A stretch of DNA of 64,000 bases from the NCBI RefSeq assembly GCF_021278965.1, contig NZ_CP065589.1, forward strand, positions 625,001 to 689,000. Direction: 5' to 3'. Of this stretch, positions 9,628 through 18,329 are shown in pieces. Numbering within the stretch: position 1 is the first letter of the stretch; every line of letters begins with the position of its first letter. Position numbers and translations under genes: made by a program. This DNA comes from Chryseobacterium capnotolerans (GTDB taxonomy: Bacteria > Bacteroidota > Bacteroidia > Flavobacteriales > Weeksellaceae). The notes under the pieces were generated by a model. It did no database searches. It was not told where the DNA came from and saw nothing but the letters and a program-made list of their open reading frames with translations.

Positions 9628-10461
9628 ATGAAAAAGATTATAATTGTATTAGCCCTCATTCTTCAATATTATTTGCATGCACAGGTTGCTATTGGAGGTA
9701 ATTTTGTAAGCAATAAAAATGTAGTGAAAGTTCAGGATGGAAACAAGGGAATTATTTTACCTTTTTCCAATTCTTATACCGGTTTTCCGAAGTATAATGC
9801 TTCTGCTCCGGACGTATTCGATGATTATACTAATCTCGTAGGTGGTCTTATTTATAATAAAAGTGATGATCAGTATTATAAATATGATGGCTATTCATGG
9901 AATCCGGCAAGGCAGATACAGGGAATTTACCAGCCGAAGGCTTCCCGATTAGGGGTTTCTTCAGGAATTTCAATTCCATGTATTTCTTTTGGAATAGGTT
10001 TCTGTTTTTCTAGTGGAACTCCTACCTATTTAGCTCCAGACGATAAGAGTCAGGTACTTGTGGATAATCTGGCGCTGAAAAATCCTGCTGCTAGTACTGT
10101 TACTGTAAAACAGAATGGTGTATATGATATAGGTGTAGCACTAGGCTTTACAGGAGGAAGTTTTGGTGCCCAGGCTGGAGTAACTGAATTTAAACTAACG
10201 TTACAGGTAAAATATACATCATCATCTGACTGGGAAACTGTTGTTTCTAAGACTAATTATTCTGTTGTTTTCATTGTAGATACACAGGGAAATAAGACAT
10301 CAAGTTTCTCGCATACACTATATATGCCTGCAGGAGCTGAACTTAGAGTGGTTCCATCTATCAGTTCTAATGCTCTTTCGGGAGGTGCGCTTTCAGCGTA
10401 CGGAACAGATTCCAATTCGGTGAGTTCATTCGTTGCAGCACGTTTAATTAAAGCACTTTAA
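9628..10461 (+). CDS. Secreted protein of unknown function, second of three
   Basis: The 277-residue protein has a signal peptide of 19 residues ending in HAQ and a mature start VAIGG. The N-terminal region contains GLIYNKSDDQYYKYDGYSW, the same kind of G-I/L-I-x-N-x-tag-then-W segment as its neighbours. A predicted beta-rich C-terminal half follows, with VLVDNLALK and TVKQNGVYDIGVALGF. It starts 1 nt after the preceding gene and 3 nt before the next, so the three form one operon. I do not recognise a function. Cell-surface or appendage-like roles are conceivable. Confidence 0.7.
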   Translation: MKKIIIVLALILQYYLHAQVAIGGNFVSNKNVVKVQDGNKGIILPFSNSYTGFPKYNASAPDVFDDYTNLVGGLIYNKSDDQYYKYDGYSWNPARQIQGIYQPKASRLGVSSGISIPCISFGIGFCFSSGTPTYLAPDDKSQVLVDNLALKNPAASTVTVKQNGVYDIGVALGFTGGSFGAQAGVTEFKLTLQVKYTSSSDWETVVSKTNYSVVFIVDTQGNKTSSFSHTLYMPAGAELRVVPSISSNALSGGALSAYGTDSNSVSSFVAARLIKAL

Positions 10462-10464
10462 ATC

Positions 10465-11247
10465 ATGAAGAAAAATATATACAGTCTGTTTTTATTTATG
10501 TTCATCATAAACAGCTATAATGCACAGGTAAATTTTACCAATATCGGAAGTCCGGATTCCAACGCAAGTGGAAATGATAAAGTAATGATGTACATAACTA
10601 ACACTAGTGAAGCAACAGGAGTAAAAGGATTTGGTATTCCAACTGTAAATACATTGACAGATCTTCCGTATACTGGAGCGAATGCACCAGCTACAAGTAT
10701 TACAGAACTGAAAGGTATGCTTTTATTTGTGAATAGTACAGGCGAGGTGATGGTATTTGATGGGTTAGTTTGGAGTAAAGCTTTTGAAGTGGAATCTGAT
10801 AACATTTCCAGATTTAGAATAAATTCAGTAGCCACAACTACCGGATCTGTGATGCTTCCTATTAATTCTTTAATTGATAAGGTTAACTTCTTAGCAGATC
10901 CATTAAAACTTAAGACCAATGTACCAACCAGTGGGGCAGATCTCAATAAGTTGTACATCCGCCAGACAGGACTTTACAGAATAAATTTGAATATAACTTT
11001 TACAGGGCCGGCAGGGTCATTCAGCAACAGATTGGGAGCAGGACTCTTAATTAATGACCAATTGAGATTTCAGTTACTGGAAGATACTGTAAATTTTGAC
11101 GGAACAAACAGGAAAATCAATCTTGATTTTTCAGTATATGCAGTACAGGGACAGTATATTACCTTGGAAGCTATTTCAGAAGTTGGAGGAACTACAGCTT
11201 ATACCGTAACGAATGATAGCTACGTAACGGTAGAAAAAGTACTATAA
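10465..11247 (+). CDS. Secreted protein of unknown function, third of three
   Basis: The 260-residue protein has a signal peptide of about 21 residues ending in NAQ. It shares the layout of the two upstream genes: an N-terminal segment LKGMLLFVNSTGEVMVFDGLVW, then a C-terminal domain with LYIRQTGLYRINLNITFTG and a closing YVTVEKVL like the VEKINMQ end of the first gene. This suggests tandem paralogues diverged in sequence. A terminator hairpin follows at 11276. Function unknown. Confidence 0.7.
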   Translation: MKKNIYSLFLFMFIINSYNAQVNFTNIGSPDSNASGNDKVMMYITNTSEATGVKGFGIPTVNTLTDLPYTGANAPATSITELKGMLLFVNSTGEVMVFDGLVWSKAFEVESDNISRFRINSVATTTGSVMLPINSLIDKVNFLADPLKLKTNVPTSGADLNKLYIRQTGLYRINLNITFTGPAGSFSNRLGAGLLINDQLRFQLLEDTVNFDGTNRKINLDFSVYAVQGQYITLEAISEVGGTTAYTVTNDSYVTVEKVL

Positions 11248-11275
11248 AGTAAACGAATCTTTATATTTCAATGAG

Positions 11276-11310
11276 AAGCTACCCTTATACCAATGAAGGG
11301 TGGCTTTTTT
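11276..11310 (+). terminator. Terminator of the secreted-protein operon
   Basis: An 11-bp stem (11276-11286 with 11296-11306) runs into T6. It overlaps the ATG at 11271, which is therefore not the aminotransferase start. Confidence 0.85.
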
Positions 11311-11349
11311 ATTCACGATCAATAATTTCGGCATTTGCTGAATCTTTTA

Positions 11350-11357
11350 TAGCTTTG
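11350..11357 (+). promoter_or_regulatory. Putative -7 box for the class III aminotransferase
   Basis: TAGCTTTG lies 19 nt before the ATG at 11376, between the upstream terminator and the gene. Confidence 0.5.
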
Positions 11358-11375
11358 CTGAAATTTTTTGAGACA

Positions 11376-12556
11376 ATGGAAATGCATAAAGATTTTTTTA
11401 TATATCAGGCACAAACCACAAAATTTGCAGCAGGTTTTGAAGTTGAAAAAGCTGAAGGAAACTATATCTACGGAACAGATGGAAGAAAGTATCTCGATTT
11501 TGTAGCTGGAGTTTCTGCCAATACCCTTGGGCATTCGCATCCGAAAGTGATTAATGCGATCAAGGAACAGGCAGATAAATATCTTCACGTAATGGTATAC
11601 GGGGAATATGCTCAGGAAAAACCGATTGCGCTATGTAAATTACTTGCTGAAGCTACTCCGGAACCTTTGGAAGTGACATATTTGGTAAATAGCGGTGCAG
11701 AGGCTATTGATGGAAGTTTGAAACTGGCTAAAAGATATACCGGAAGAGAAGAAATCATTTCCTTTAAAAACTCTTATCATGGGAACACCCACGGAGCATT
11801 AAGCGTTTCGGGAAATGAAAACCATAAAAGAGAGTTCCGCCCATTATTACCGATGGTTACTTTTATCGAATTCAATAATGAAGCTGAATTTGATAAGATT
11901 ACAGAGAAAACTGCATGTGTAATTCTGGAAACTATTCAGGGAGCTGCAGGATTTCTGGTTCCGAATGATGATTATCTGATTAAACTGAAAAAAGATGTGA
12001 AGAAGTGGGAGCGCTTTTGATTCTGGATGAGATCCAACCCGGATTTGGAAGAACAGGAAAGCTATTCTCATTTGAACATTTTGGAATTGTTCCGGATATC
12101 CTTGTTATGGGTAAAGGGATGGGAGGTGGAGTTCCGGTAGGAGCTTTTATGAGTTCCAGAAAGATTATGGAAACGTTGTCCCATTCTCCGAAGTTAGGAC
12201 ATGTAACTACTTTTGGAGGAAATCCATTGATTGCAGCAGCCAGTTATGCTACTTTGAAAGAAGTGCTGGAAAGTGGTATAATGAAAGAAATTGAAGAGAA
12301 AGAAAAATTATTCAGAGAACTTTTGGTACATCCAAAAATTAAAAATATAAATGGTAAAGGTTTAATGCTGGCCGTAAATCTTGGAGAACCTGAATATACA
12401 TTGAATGTAGCTAAAAAATGTATGAAAAACGGACTTATTGTATTCTGGCAATTGTATAGAAATGAATATTTGAGAATTTCTCCACCCCTTACATTATCTC
12501 TTGATGAAATTAGAGAAGGCTGCCAAATTATACTTGATATTCTTAATGAAGATTAA
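11376..12556 (+). CDS. Class III PLP-dependent aminotransferase (frameshifted)
   Basis: I place the start at 11376 (MEMHKDFF...), because the longer frame from 11271 runs through a terminator hairpin. Segments NYIYGTDGRKYLDFVAGVS, NSGAEAIDGSLKLAKR, ILDEIQPGFGRTG and the PLP-lysine motif LVMGKGMGGGVPVGAF define an acetylornithine/ornithine/aspartate-type class III aminotransferase. The frame breaks at the A6 run 11988-11993. One added A restores LKKRCEEVGALLILDE, and the repaired protein is 393 residues, normal for the family. Substrate is unresolved; arginine or polyamine metabolism is plausible. Confidence 0.87.
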
Positions 12557-12564
12557 AGAAAATG

Positions 12565-12590
12565 TCTCTCCCGATGGAGAGATTTTTTTT
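12565..12590 (+). terminator. Terminator after the class III aminotransferase
   Basis: A TCTCTCC/GGAGAGA stem is followed by T8. Confidence 0.85.
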
Positions 12591-12745
12591 ATGCCTGACA
12601 TGGCAATTTTAAACCTTAATACTTAACATAATACATATTTATAATCTCTGATAAATATCATGCAGATTCTTTAAAAAAGTAACTGCAATTTTGTGTAATA
12701 AAAAAATTAATTTATATATTGCGGGACGATAAAAACAAAGATTAT

Positions 12746-13132
12746 ATGGCGAAACATAAAGTCCATTACGAATTTCCAATGCACTGTTTATCAGAGATTT
12801 TATACGAATATCTGGCTACTGCAGAGGGGTTGTCTGAATGGTTTGCAGATGAGGTTACAGAGAAAGGCGATGATTTCTTTTTTAGCTGGGGTGGAGGACC
12901 TGCTGAAAAGGCCACTTTGATCAGATATAAGCCTGAAGGTTTCGTGCGTTTCAGATGGGAAGAAGATGAAGGAACTAAGAATTTCTTTGAAATGACTATC
13001 ACTATAGATGATATAACAGAAGATTTGGCACTAAATATTACGGACTTCTGTGAAGAAGGAGACGAAGAAGAAAACGCGATGTATTGGGAAAATCTTATTG
13101 AAAATCTCAGAATAAAATTAGGTGCTGCATAA
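12746..13132 (+). CDS. START-like (AHSA1/SRPBCC) domain protein
   Basis: The 128-residue protein from the ATG at 12746 matches the small START-like domain proteins of Bacteroidota. It contains LYEYLATAEGLSEWFAD, GGPAEKATLIRYKPEGFVRFRWEED and an acidic FCEEGDEEENAMYWENLIENLR ending. Such proteins bind hydrophobic ligands or partners, but no ligand is known. A TTG-initiated extension to 12719 exists but adds nothing conserved. The gene is followed by a terminator and then a class IV aminotransferase-like gene, a pairing often seen in flavobacteria. Confidence 0.75.
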   Translation: MAKHKVHYEFPMHCLSEILYEYLATAEGLSEWFADEVTEKGDDFFFSWGGGPAEKATLIRYKPEGFVRFRWEEDEGTKNFFEMTITIDDITEDLALNITDFCEEGDEEENAMYWENLIENLRIKLGAA

Positions 13133-13160
13133 TGCAGGACTATATCAAATGATAAAACTG

Positions 13161-13189
13161 ATGAACGATTTATCGTTCATTATTTTTTT
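13161..13189 (+). terminator. Terminator after the START-like gene
   Basis: ATGAACGAT/ATCGTTCAT stem with TT loop, followed by a T-rich tail. Confidence 0.75.
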
Positions 13190-13210
13190 GTAAATAAATC
13201 ACATCAAAAA

Positions 13211-14026
13211 TTGGAAAATCAATATTTTACCTCAGGTACATTGAATGTAAAGAACAGAGCCTTTCTTTGGGGCGATGCAGTGAAGGTTTCTTTCTTTGTA
13301 AGAGACAGCAGGTTGATCATGGATGAAGAATGCTATTTCTTCCTGATGGCTTCCATGAGAAAGATGAGAATGAATATTCCTTTAACCTATACATTGGAGT
13401 TTTTCCAGTCAATGTTCCAAAAGGATATTATAGAAGGTAAAGGAATAAAGAATGGAATTATCAATTTCCAGGTATTCAGAAATCAGGATGAATTAACATT
13501 AGCAAAATCTTCAATTTCCTATTTTTATGAAGTAGAAGAAATGGATGATGTTTTGGCTGTTCATCAGAGAGCCTTGGAACTGGATCTGATTAAGGAAATT
13601 AATGTAAATAATAATCTGCTAAGCAATATCAGAGTACATTGTCCGGAAAACATCTATGGCGGAATTTATGCCCAGGAGAATGATCTTGATGATGTTATTC
13701 TGTTAAACCCTAATAAAAGGATTGCCCGTACCACTTGTGGTAACCTTTTGTTTATGGAAGGAGATGTTATTAAAGTTCCAAAACAGACAGAAGGAGCTTA
13801 CATCTCTCCTTTAATGGAAAACTTCGTTACTTATTTACATAAAAATAAACTGGCTGATATCCAGGAACACGAAATTATTGCATTTGAATCTCAGAAAGCA
13901 GAAGAAATTTTAATGATTTCTGACGAGAAAGGCATATTTTCTGTAGGTAAAATAAGAAATAAAACCTTTGAGACTTCCCGATTTACAGAATTGGTAGAAG
14001 GCTGGAAAAAGAGTTTTAATTTATAA
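13211..14026 (+). CDS. Aminotransferase class IV-like protein, TTG start
   Basis: The 271-residue protein has the fold-type IV outline: FLWGDAVKVSFFVRDSRLIMDEE near the start, a central NNNLLSNIRVHCP segment and TTCGNLLFMEGDVIKVP. It resembles branched-chain/D-amino-acid aminotransferases and aminodeoxychorismate lyase. The only in-frame start after the upstream terminator is TTG at 13211. At the position where active members carry the PLP lysine (before LNLLxN), I see Val/Asn instead, so a catalytic or non-catalytic role is open. Terminator-bounded on both sides. Confidence 0.7.
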   Translation: MENQYFTSGTLNVKNRAFLWGDAVKVSFFVRDSRLIMDEECYFFLMASMRKMRMNIPLTYTLEFFQSMFQKDIIEGKGIKNGIINFQVFRNQDELTLAKSSISYFYEVEEMDDVLAVHQRALELDLIKEINVNNNLLSNIRVHCPENIYGGIYAQENDLDDVILLNPNKRIARTTCGNLLFMEGDVIKVPKQTEGAYISPLMENFVTYLHKNKLADIQEHEIIAFESQKAEEILMISDEKGIFSVGKIRNKTFETSRFTELVEGWKKSFNL

Positions 14027-14034
14027 AAATTGAC

Positions 14035-14078
14035 AAACCCGGTAAACAACAACGTTACAAAGTCCTTTACCGGGTTTT
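14035..14078 (+). terminator. Terminator after the class IV aminotransferase-like gene
   Basis: A 12-bp stem AAACCCGGTAAA/TTTACCGGGTTT with a 19-nt loop is followed by a T-rich tail. It also reads as a possible terminator for the convergent amidase gene. Confidence 0.8.
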
Positions 14079-14109
14079 ATTCTGAATAAATCAGAAATTG
14101 TTTCTTTAT

Positions 14110-14694
14110 TTAATTTCCGTTGATGATATCAACGAATTTTTGTGCGATTTCCTTTTGTCCATTTTCACTGGTAATATAAGCTCTGTCTGAAGAATTATTG
14201 ATGAATCCAAGTTCTACCAATACTGCAGGAGCTTTGGTTTCTCTTAAAATATGAAGATTATTGCGCTCTTCAATTTTACGAACACTAAATTTTTTATAGA
14301 TTTTTCCTGCCAGTTTCTTTGAATCTTCAGAATTCTGGACATATATTTCTGTTCCATGTTTAACGGTTTCTTCCTGAGGAGAAGTGTTAACATGGAGTGA
14401 AATCACCATTTCAGGATTCAGTTTGTTGATTTGAAGAGTTCTTTCGGAAAGACTGGGATAGGTATCTTCATTTCTTATTAAAATCACCTCATACGGGTCT
14501 TGCTTTCCACTAAGCTTTTGAATCTCCTTTGCAATGCTTAAGGTGATATCTTTTTCACTAAATTGGCCAAATACAGCACCATGATCATTGCCTCCATGAC
14601 CAGCATCTATGACAATGTATTTCTTGTTAAGAGGAGTGAATGATAAAAAAGCAGTCGAAAAGATTGATAAAGCAAGTAATGGAATACCTTTCAT
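14110..14694 (-). CDS. N-acetylmuramoyl-L-alanine amidase
   Basis: The 194-residue protein has a short hydrophobic signal (LLALSIFSTAFLSF) and then an Amidase_3 domain: YIVIDAGHGGNDHGA, ISLHVNTS and APAVLVELGFINN. These supply the zinc-binding His, His and Glu and the catalytic Glu. It would cleave the bond between peptide and MurNAc in the periplasm, as AmiA/AmiC-type enzymes do in cell separation. No AMIN or SPOR domain is present. The ATG fits the signal peptide. Confidence 0.92.
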   Translation of the reverse strand: MKGIPLLALSIFSTAFLSFTPLNKKYIVIDAGHGGNDHGAVFGQFSEKDITLSIAKEIQKLSGKQDPYEVILIRNEDTYPSLSERTLQINKLNPEMVISLHVNTSPQEETVKHGTEIYVQNSEDSKKLAGKIYKKFSVRKIEERNNLHILRETKAPAVLVELGFINNSSDRAYITSENGQKEIAQKFVDIINGN

Positions 14695-14799
14695 TTCAGT
14701 GATTTTTGGTTTTTCAAAGAACGGAAAAACTTTCTTTAAAATTGGTTAACAGAATCTTAAAATTTGTTAATTATTTTTACTAATATGAAAAGGATGTGA

Positions 14800-15351
14800 T
14801 TAATTTAATGAAATATCCTCAGGGGAATTGGCCCATAATAAGAATTCTCCACCAAGATTCTGCATGATCGATTTCCATAAGGTCTGGTCGTTGGGAAGAG
14901 TGTAATCCAGATTGTAAACATCTACCACAGTCCACATTTTTCTCTGAACCTCACTGTCCAGTTGATTAGGAGCCCATCCGGAATATCCTGAAAAGATTTT
15001 TACATTATGAATATCCAGCTCATTAGCCAATACAGCATTGATAATACGTTCGATATCCTCGGTAAGATAATATTCATCCGCAATATCAGTGTAAATCTCG
15101 GTCACTTTTTCATCACCTTTTACAATGAAAAATACTTTATCATTTTCTACAGGACCGCCATCGTATACCTCGATCTTAAAATCAAAGAAATCTTTGAATT
15201 TACTACTCATCTGGCTATTTTTTTTATTAAGGATCAAACCAAAAGCTCCGCTTTCGTTATGTTCAATAACCAATACTACCGATCTGGAAAAAATATCGCC
15301 GGAAATGTCAGGGGTCGAGATTAATATTTTACCTTTGTATGAGTGATTCAT
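14800..15351 (-). CDS. YqgE/AlgH family protein
   Basis: From the ATG at 15351 this is 183 residues (MNHSYKGKILISTPDISGDIFSRSVVLVIEH...), matching the family start. Other family segments are GAFGLILNKK, YDGGPVENDKVFFI and IKIFSGYSGWAPNQLDSE in spirit (VKIFSGYSGWAPNQL here). The function of YqgE/AlgH is not established. A longer frame to 15444 overlaps the divergent pdxH and is rejected. Starts of the two genes are 24 nt apart on opposite strands, so their promoters must overlap. Confidence 0.9.
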   Translation of the reverse strand: MNHSYKGKILISTPDISGDIFSRSVVLVIEHNESGAFGLILNKKNSQMSSKFKDFFDFKIEVYDGGPVENDKVFFIVKGDEKVTEIYTDIADEYYLTEDIERIINAVLANELDIHNVKIFSGYSGWAPNQLDSEVQRKMWTVVDVYNLDYTLPNDQTLWKSIMQNLGGEFLLWANSPEDISLN

Positions 15352-15375
15352 ACTCAAATTTAATAAAAAATATTT

Positions 15376-16017
15376 ATGGAAAACCTGCACGACAAAAGAA
15401 AAGTGTACGATAAATCCCAACTTATTGAAAGTGAGATAAAACAAAATCCAATAGAGCAGTTTAGAGACTGGTTTTTGGATGCCAGTGAAAGCCCGGAAGT
15501 CTCAGAAGCTAATGCTATGGCGGTTTCTACGGTAGAGGAAGATGGTTGTCCGAGAACAAGAATGGTCCTGTTGAAATCTTACACTCATGAAGGGTTTATT
15601 TTCTATACCAACTACAATAGCAGAAAAGGAAAAGCAATAGAAAATAATCATAAAGCCTGTCTGCATTTTTTCTGGCCTAATCTGGAGCGGCAGATTATCA
15701 TCAAAGCTAACCTTGAAAAAGTGGCAGAAAACTTAAGTGATGGCTATTTCCATTCGAGGCCAAAGGGAAGTCAGCTGGGCGCTGTAGTTTCGCCACAAAG
15801 TCAGGAAATTCCTAATCGTGAGTTTCTGGAAGAAAAATTAAAAGATCTGGAGAAAGAGTACGAAAATATAGAAGTTCCAAGACCGGACCATTGGGGCGGA
15901 TATCTTGCAAAACCTTATGAGATTGAATTCTGGCAGGGAAGACCTAACCGTCTTCACGACAGAATTGTGTATAAATTGGAAGATCTTGATTGGAAGATCT
16001 CTCGATTGGCTCCATAG
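15376..16017 (+). CDS. pdxH: Pyridoxamine 5'-phosphate oxidase
   Basis: The 213-residue protein has all PdxH landmarks: DPIEQFRxW-like NPIEQFRDWF, ANAMAVSTVEEDGCPRTRMVLLK, FYTNYNSRKGKAI, the FMN/substrate segment SRPKGSQLGAVVSPQS, and a C-terminal FWQGRPNRLHDRI. It oxidises pyridoxamine or pyridoxine phosphate to pyridoxal phosphate with FMN in the cytosol. Length is typical. Divergently arranged with the YqgE/AlgH gene. Confidence 0.95.
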   Translation: MENLHDKRKVYDKSQLIESEIKQNPIEQFRDWFLDASESPEVSEANAMAVSTVEEDGCPRTRMVLLKSYTHEGFIFYTNYNSRKGKAIENNHKACLHFFWPNLERQIIIKANLEKVAENLSDGYFHSRPKGSQLGAVVSPQSQEIPNREFLEEKLKDLEKEYENIEVPRPDHWGGYLAKPYEIEFWQGRPNRLHDRIVYKLEDLDWKISRLAP

Positions 16018-16069
16018 GTAAGATAAATCTGTAAACTACTCTACATGAGACAACATCATAGATGCTAGT

Positions 16070-16142
16070 ACAATTCAATAAAGCGGGCTTTAGCCTGCTT
16101 ATTTATTATATCGGCCGAAAGGCTTTAGCCTAAACTTATAAG
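16070..16142. repeat. Intergenic repeat, GCGGGCTTTAGCC family
   Basis: Contains GCGGGCTTTAGCCTGC (imperfect palindrome) and, about 35 bp on, GGCTTTAGCCTAAAC. A related copy is at 63714-63782 and a partial one near 24456. It lies between pdxH and the hup terminator and has no coding potential. Confidence 0.6.
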
Positions 16143-16157
16143 CTCTTGATAAGGCAT

Positions 16158-16187
16158 AAAAAAAGACCGTCTCTTAGAAACGGTCTT
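16158..16187 (-). terminator. Terminator of hup (probably bidirectional)
   Basis: AAGACCGT/ACGGTCTT stem with a 9-nt loop. The hup-strand product ends in a U-rich run, and the opposite side also has a T run. Confidence 0.8.
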
Positions 16188-16208
16188 GAATTTTTGTAAT
16201 CTGAATGA

Positions 16209-16499
16209 TTATTTTTTCTTAGCACCAGAAACTGCATTTGATAAATCAGCTCCAGCCTTAAATTTAGCAACTTTTTTAGCAGCAATTTTAATTGGTTTTT
16301 TAGTTGCAGGGTTGATCCCTTGTCTAGCTGCTCTCTCAGCTACTGAGAAAGTACCGAAACCTACTAAAGAAACTTTTCCATCTTTTTTCTTTAGAGTAGA
16401 AGTTACGTTACCAATGAAAGATTCTAAAGCAGCTTTTGCTGCAACTTTAGTGATACCTGCATCTTTTGCGATTGCGTCGATTAATTCAGACTTGTTCAT
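16209..16499 (-). CDS. hup: HU family DNA-binding protein
   Basis: The 96-residue protein matches HU throughout: MNKSELIDAIAKDAGITK, the arm region GFGTFSVAERAARQGINPATKKPIKI and a basic VAKFKAGADLSNAV. It would bend and compact DNA as a dimer. The tail ends in GAKKK. It has one of the clearest promoters in the window just upstream and its own terminator, so it is monocistronic. Confidence 0.95.
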   Translation of the reverse strand: MNKSELIDAIAKDAGITKVAAKAALESFIGNVTSTLKKKDGKVSLVGFGTFSVAERAARQGINPATKKPIKIAAKKVAKFKAGADLSNAVSGAKKK

Positions 16500-16533
16500 A
16501 ATTTTTAATATTAAAGTTAGTTCGTAATTATAG

Positions 16534-16563
16534 CAAATATAATACTATTTTCTAATTGTGCAA
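16534..16563 (-). promoter_or_regulatory. Promoter of hup
   Basis: On the minus strand TTG (16561-16563) is followed after 19 nt by TATATTTG (16534-16541), an exact Bacteroidota -33/-7 pair, about 35 nt before the hup ATG. Confidence 0.75.
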
Positions 16564-16886
16564 TTTTTTTATAAAAACTTATGCAATTTTTTTACTTTTC
16601 AGTGAAAACAGTTAAAATATGATAATTCGTGTTTCTACGAAAAATCTACGTTACGGGTTACTAAAATCATGCCAAATGCTTATGCTTATTGACTTTAGCA
16701 AAAAGTTAATATTATTTCCTGTATTTATTAAATCCTAAATTGTGTATAAAGTATTGATGTTTTTAAGAATATAATTATTAATAATATAACTAAAGATCTC
16801 TTTTGTTGTGTTTTATAAAATTAAACCCCATTGTTTATGGGAGTTTTTTAATGGTAATGAAGGACTGTTTTATTAATTTTTATTAA
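16564..16886. other. Intergenic region with an orphan terminator; possible small RNA
   Basis: About 320 bases between the divergent hup and panD genes hold no supportable reading frame. A plus-strand hairpin-T6 terminator sits at 16823-16849 although the nearest plus-strand gene ended 800 bp earlier at pdxH. A short non-coding transcript ending there is possible. Confidence 0.35.
16823..16849 (+). terminator. Orphan Rho-independent terminator upstream of panD
   Basis: A 9-bp stem with one bulged A and a TGTTT loop runs into T6. No plus-strand gene lies directly upstream. Confidence 0.6.
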
Positions 16887-16894
16887 TAAATTTG
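16887..16894 (+). promoter_or_regulatory. Putative -7 box for panD
   Basis: TAAATTTG ends 4 nt before the panD ATG, so the transcript would be nearly leaderless. No clear -33 TTG is present. Confidence 0.5.
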
Positions 16895-16898
16895 CAGC

Positions 16899-17249
16899 AT
16901 GTTAATAGAAGTTTTCAAGTCCAAGATCCATAGGGTAAGAGTTACAGCCTCAGACCTTAATTATATAGGAAGTATAACGATAGATGAAGATCTTATAGAA
17001 GCCGCTGGTTTAGTGGTGGGAGAAAGGGTCTATATCGTCAATGTGAATAATGGAGAACGTTTTGATACCTACGTTATCAAAGGAAAAAGAAAATCCGGAG
17101 AAGTATGTCTTAACGGACCTGCTGCAAGAAAAGTACAGAGAGATGATATCATCATCATCATTGCTTATGCGCAGATGACCCCTGAAGAAGCCAAAGACTT
17201 CCAGCCGAAAATAGTTTTCCCTGATGAAAAAACAAATCTTCTTACGTAA
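16899..17249 (+). CDS. panD: Aspartate 1-decarboxylase
   Basis: The 116-residue proenzyme has the self-cleavage site Gly24-Ser25 in NYIGSITID. The new N-terminal serine becomes the pyruvoyl group. Other landmarks are the N-terminal [27 protein letters not shown] and the LNGPAARK segment. It makes beta-alanine for pantothenate and CoA. The next gene begins 3 nt after the stop, so the two are co-transcribed. Confidence 0.96.
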   Translation: MLIEVFKSKIHRVRVTASDLNYIGSITIDEDLIEAAGLVVGERVYIVNVNNGERFDTYVIKGKRKSGEVCLNGPAARKVQRDDIIIIIAYAQMTPEEAKDFQPKIVFPDEKTNLLT

Positions 17250-17252
17250 TTC

Positions 17253-18329
17253 ATGGAGAAAACATCAAAAAGTCCTTTGAAATCAATACTTACAATAGTA
17301 ATATCGCTTGCTTTTGCAGGCTTTTTTTTATGGCTTGCCTTACGAGGGCTTGATTTTAAAGTGATTCAGCAATCATTGGCGAAGGCCAACTATCTTTGGG
17401 TATTGTTTGCTTCTGTATTTGGGCTTTTAGGCTACTGGTTCAGAGCGATTCGTTGGAATTTACTATTGGAGCCAATGGGATACCGCATTTCAAACTCTAA
17501 TTCATTATGGACTACTTCATTTGGATATCTGATGAATCTTACGATTCCAAGAAGTGGAGAATTGGCAAGAGCTACTGCTTTATATGGGGTAGAAAAAGTA
17601 CCTGTAGATAAATCTTTCGGTACTATTATTTTGGAAAGAGTGGTAGATTTGGTTTGCCTGGTTGGTTTTTTACTTCTAACAGTGATTTTTAAATTTAATG
17701 CGATCCGTTCTTTTTATCATTTTGTAATGGATAAAAAAGATGAGAAAGCTGAATTTGTTCCCAATTTTTTTGAGAAACAAATGATGAAGTTGGGAGTCAA
17801 TGATTTTGATTCTTTTTATTTGTGCATCAAGATCGCTGTAGGAGTAGTATTTTTAATAGGTTTGGGACTTCTTTATAAATATAAAAAAGAGAAACTCATC
17901 AATTTTGGAAAAGGAATTCTTCAGGGAATAACTTCCATTTTTAAGCTAAAACAAAAAAGTAAATTCATATTGTATACACTAGGGCTGTGGGTTTCTTATT
18001 ACTTTGCCGCCTATTTTGTATGTTTTGCCCTTCCTGAAACTTCAACGTTTACTTTTGCAGATGGTTTCTTTATTATTGTTGTAGGAACACTTGGAATGAT
18101 TATTCCTGCCAGTGGTGGAATCGGAGCTTATAATCTGGCTATGAAATACGGCTTTATGGCTCTTTTTATTTCGATGGGGAAAAGTGCTGACCTTGGAGGT
18201 GAGATAGGATTAATTTATTCTTTTATTTCTTTACCACTTCAAATTGTAATAGTATTGGTAATGGGACTTATTTCAATTCCAATGCTGGCAAAGGCAAGAA
18301 ATGAAGCTGCTTCGAAGAAAGATTTTTAA
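17253..18329 (+). CDS. Lysylphosphatidylglycerol synthetase/flippase-type membrane protein
   Basis: The 358-residue protein has about eight hydrophobic segments and the family patterns WVLFASVFGLLGYWFRAIRWNLLLEPMGY, TIPRSGELARATALYGVEK and a late PASGGIGAYNLAMKYGF. These define the UPF0104/LPG-synthase transmembrane family (AglD-like). It may flip or transfer lipid-linked groups at the inner membrane. The exact substrate is unknown, and no cytosolic aminoacyl-transfer domain is attached. It forms an operon with panD. Confidence 0.85.
   Translation: MEKTSKSPLKSILTIVISLAFAGFFLWLALRGLDFKVIQQSLAKANYLWVLFASVFGLLGYWFRAIRWNLLLEPMGYRISNSNSLWTTSFGYLMNLTIPRSGELARATALYGVEKVPVDKSFGTIILERVVDLVCLVGFLLLTVIFKFNAIRSFYHFVMDKKDEKAEFVPNFFEKQMMKLGVNDFDSFYLCIKIAVGVVFLIGLGLLYKYKKEKLINFGKGILQGITSIFKLKQKSKFILYTLGLWVSYYFAAYFVCFALPETSTFTFADGFFIIVVGTLGMIIPASGGIGAYNLAMKYGFMALFISMGKSADLGGEIGLIYSFISLPLQIVIVLVMGLISIPMLAKARNEAASKKDF

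Noticed and set aside
11271..11375. N-terminal extension of the class III aminotransferase
   Set aside because: It runs through a terminator hairpin with T6 and shows no family similarity.
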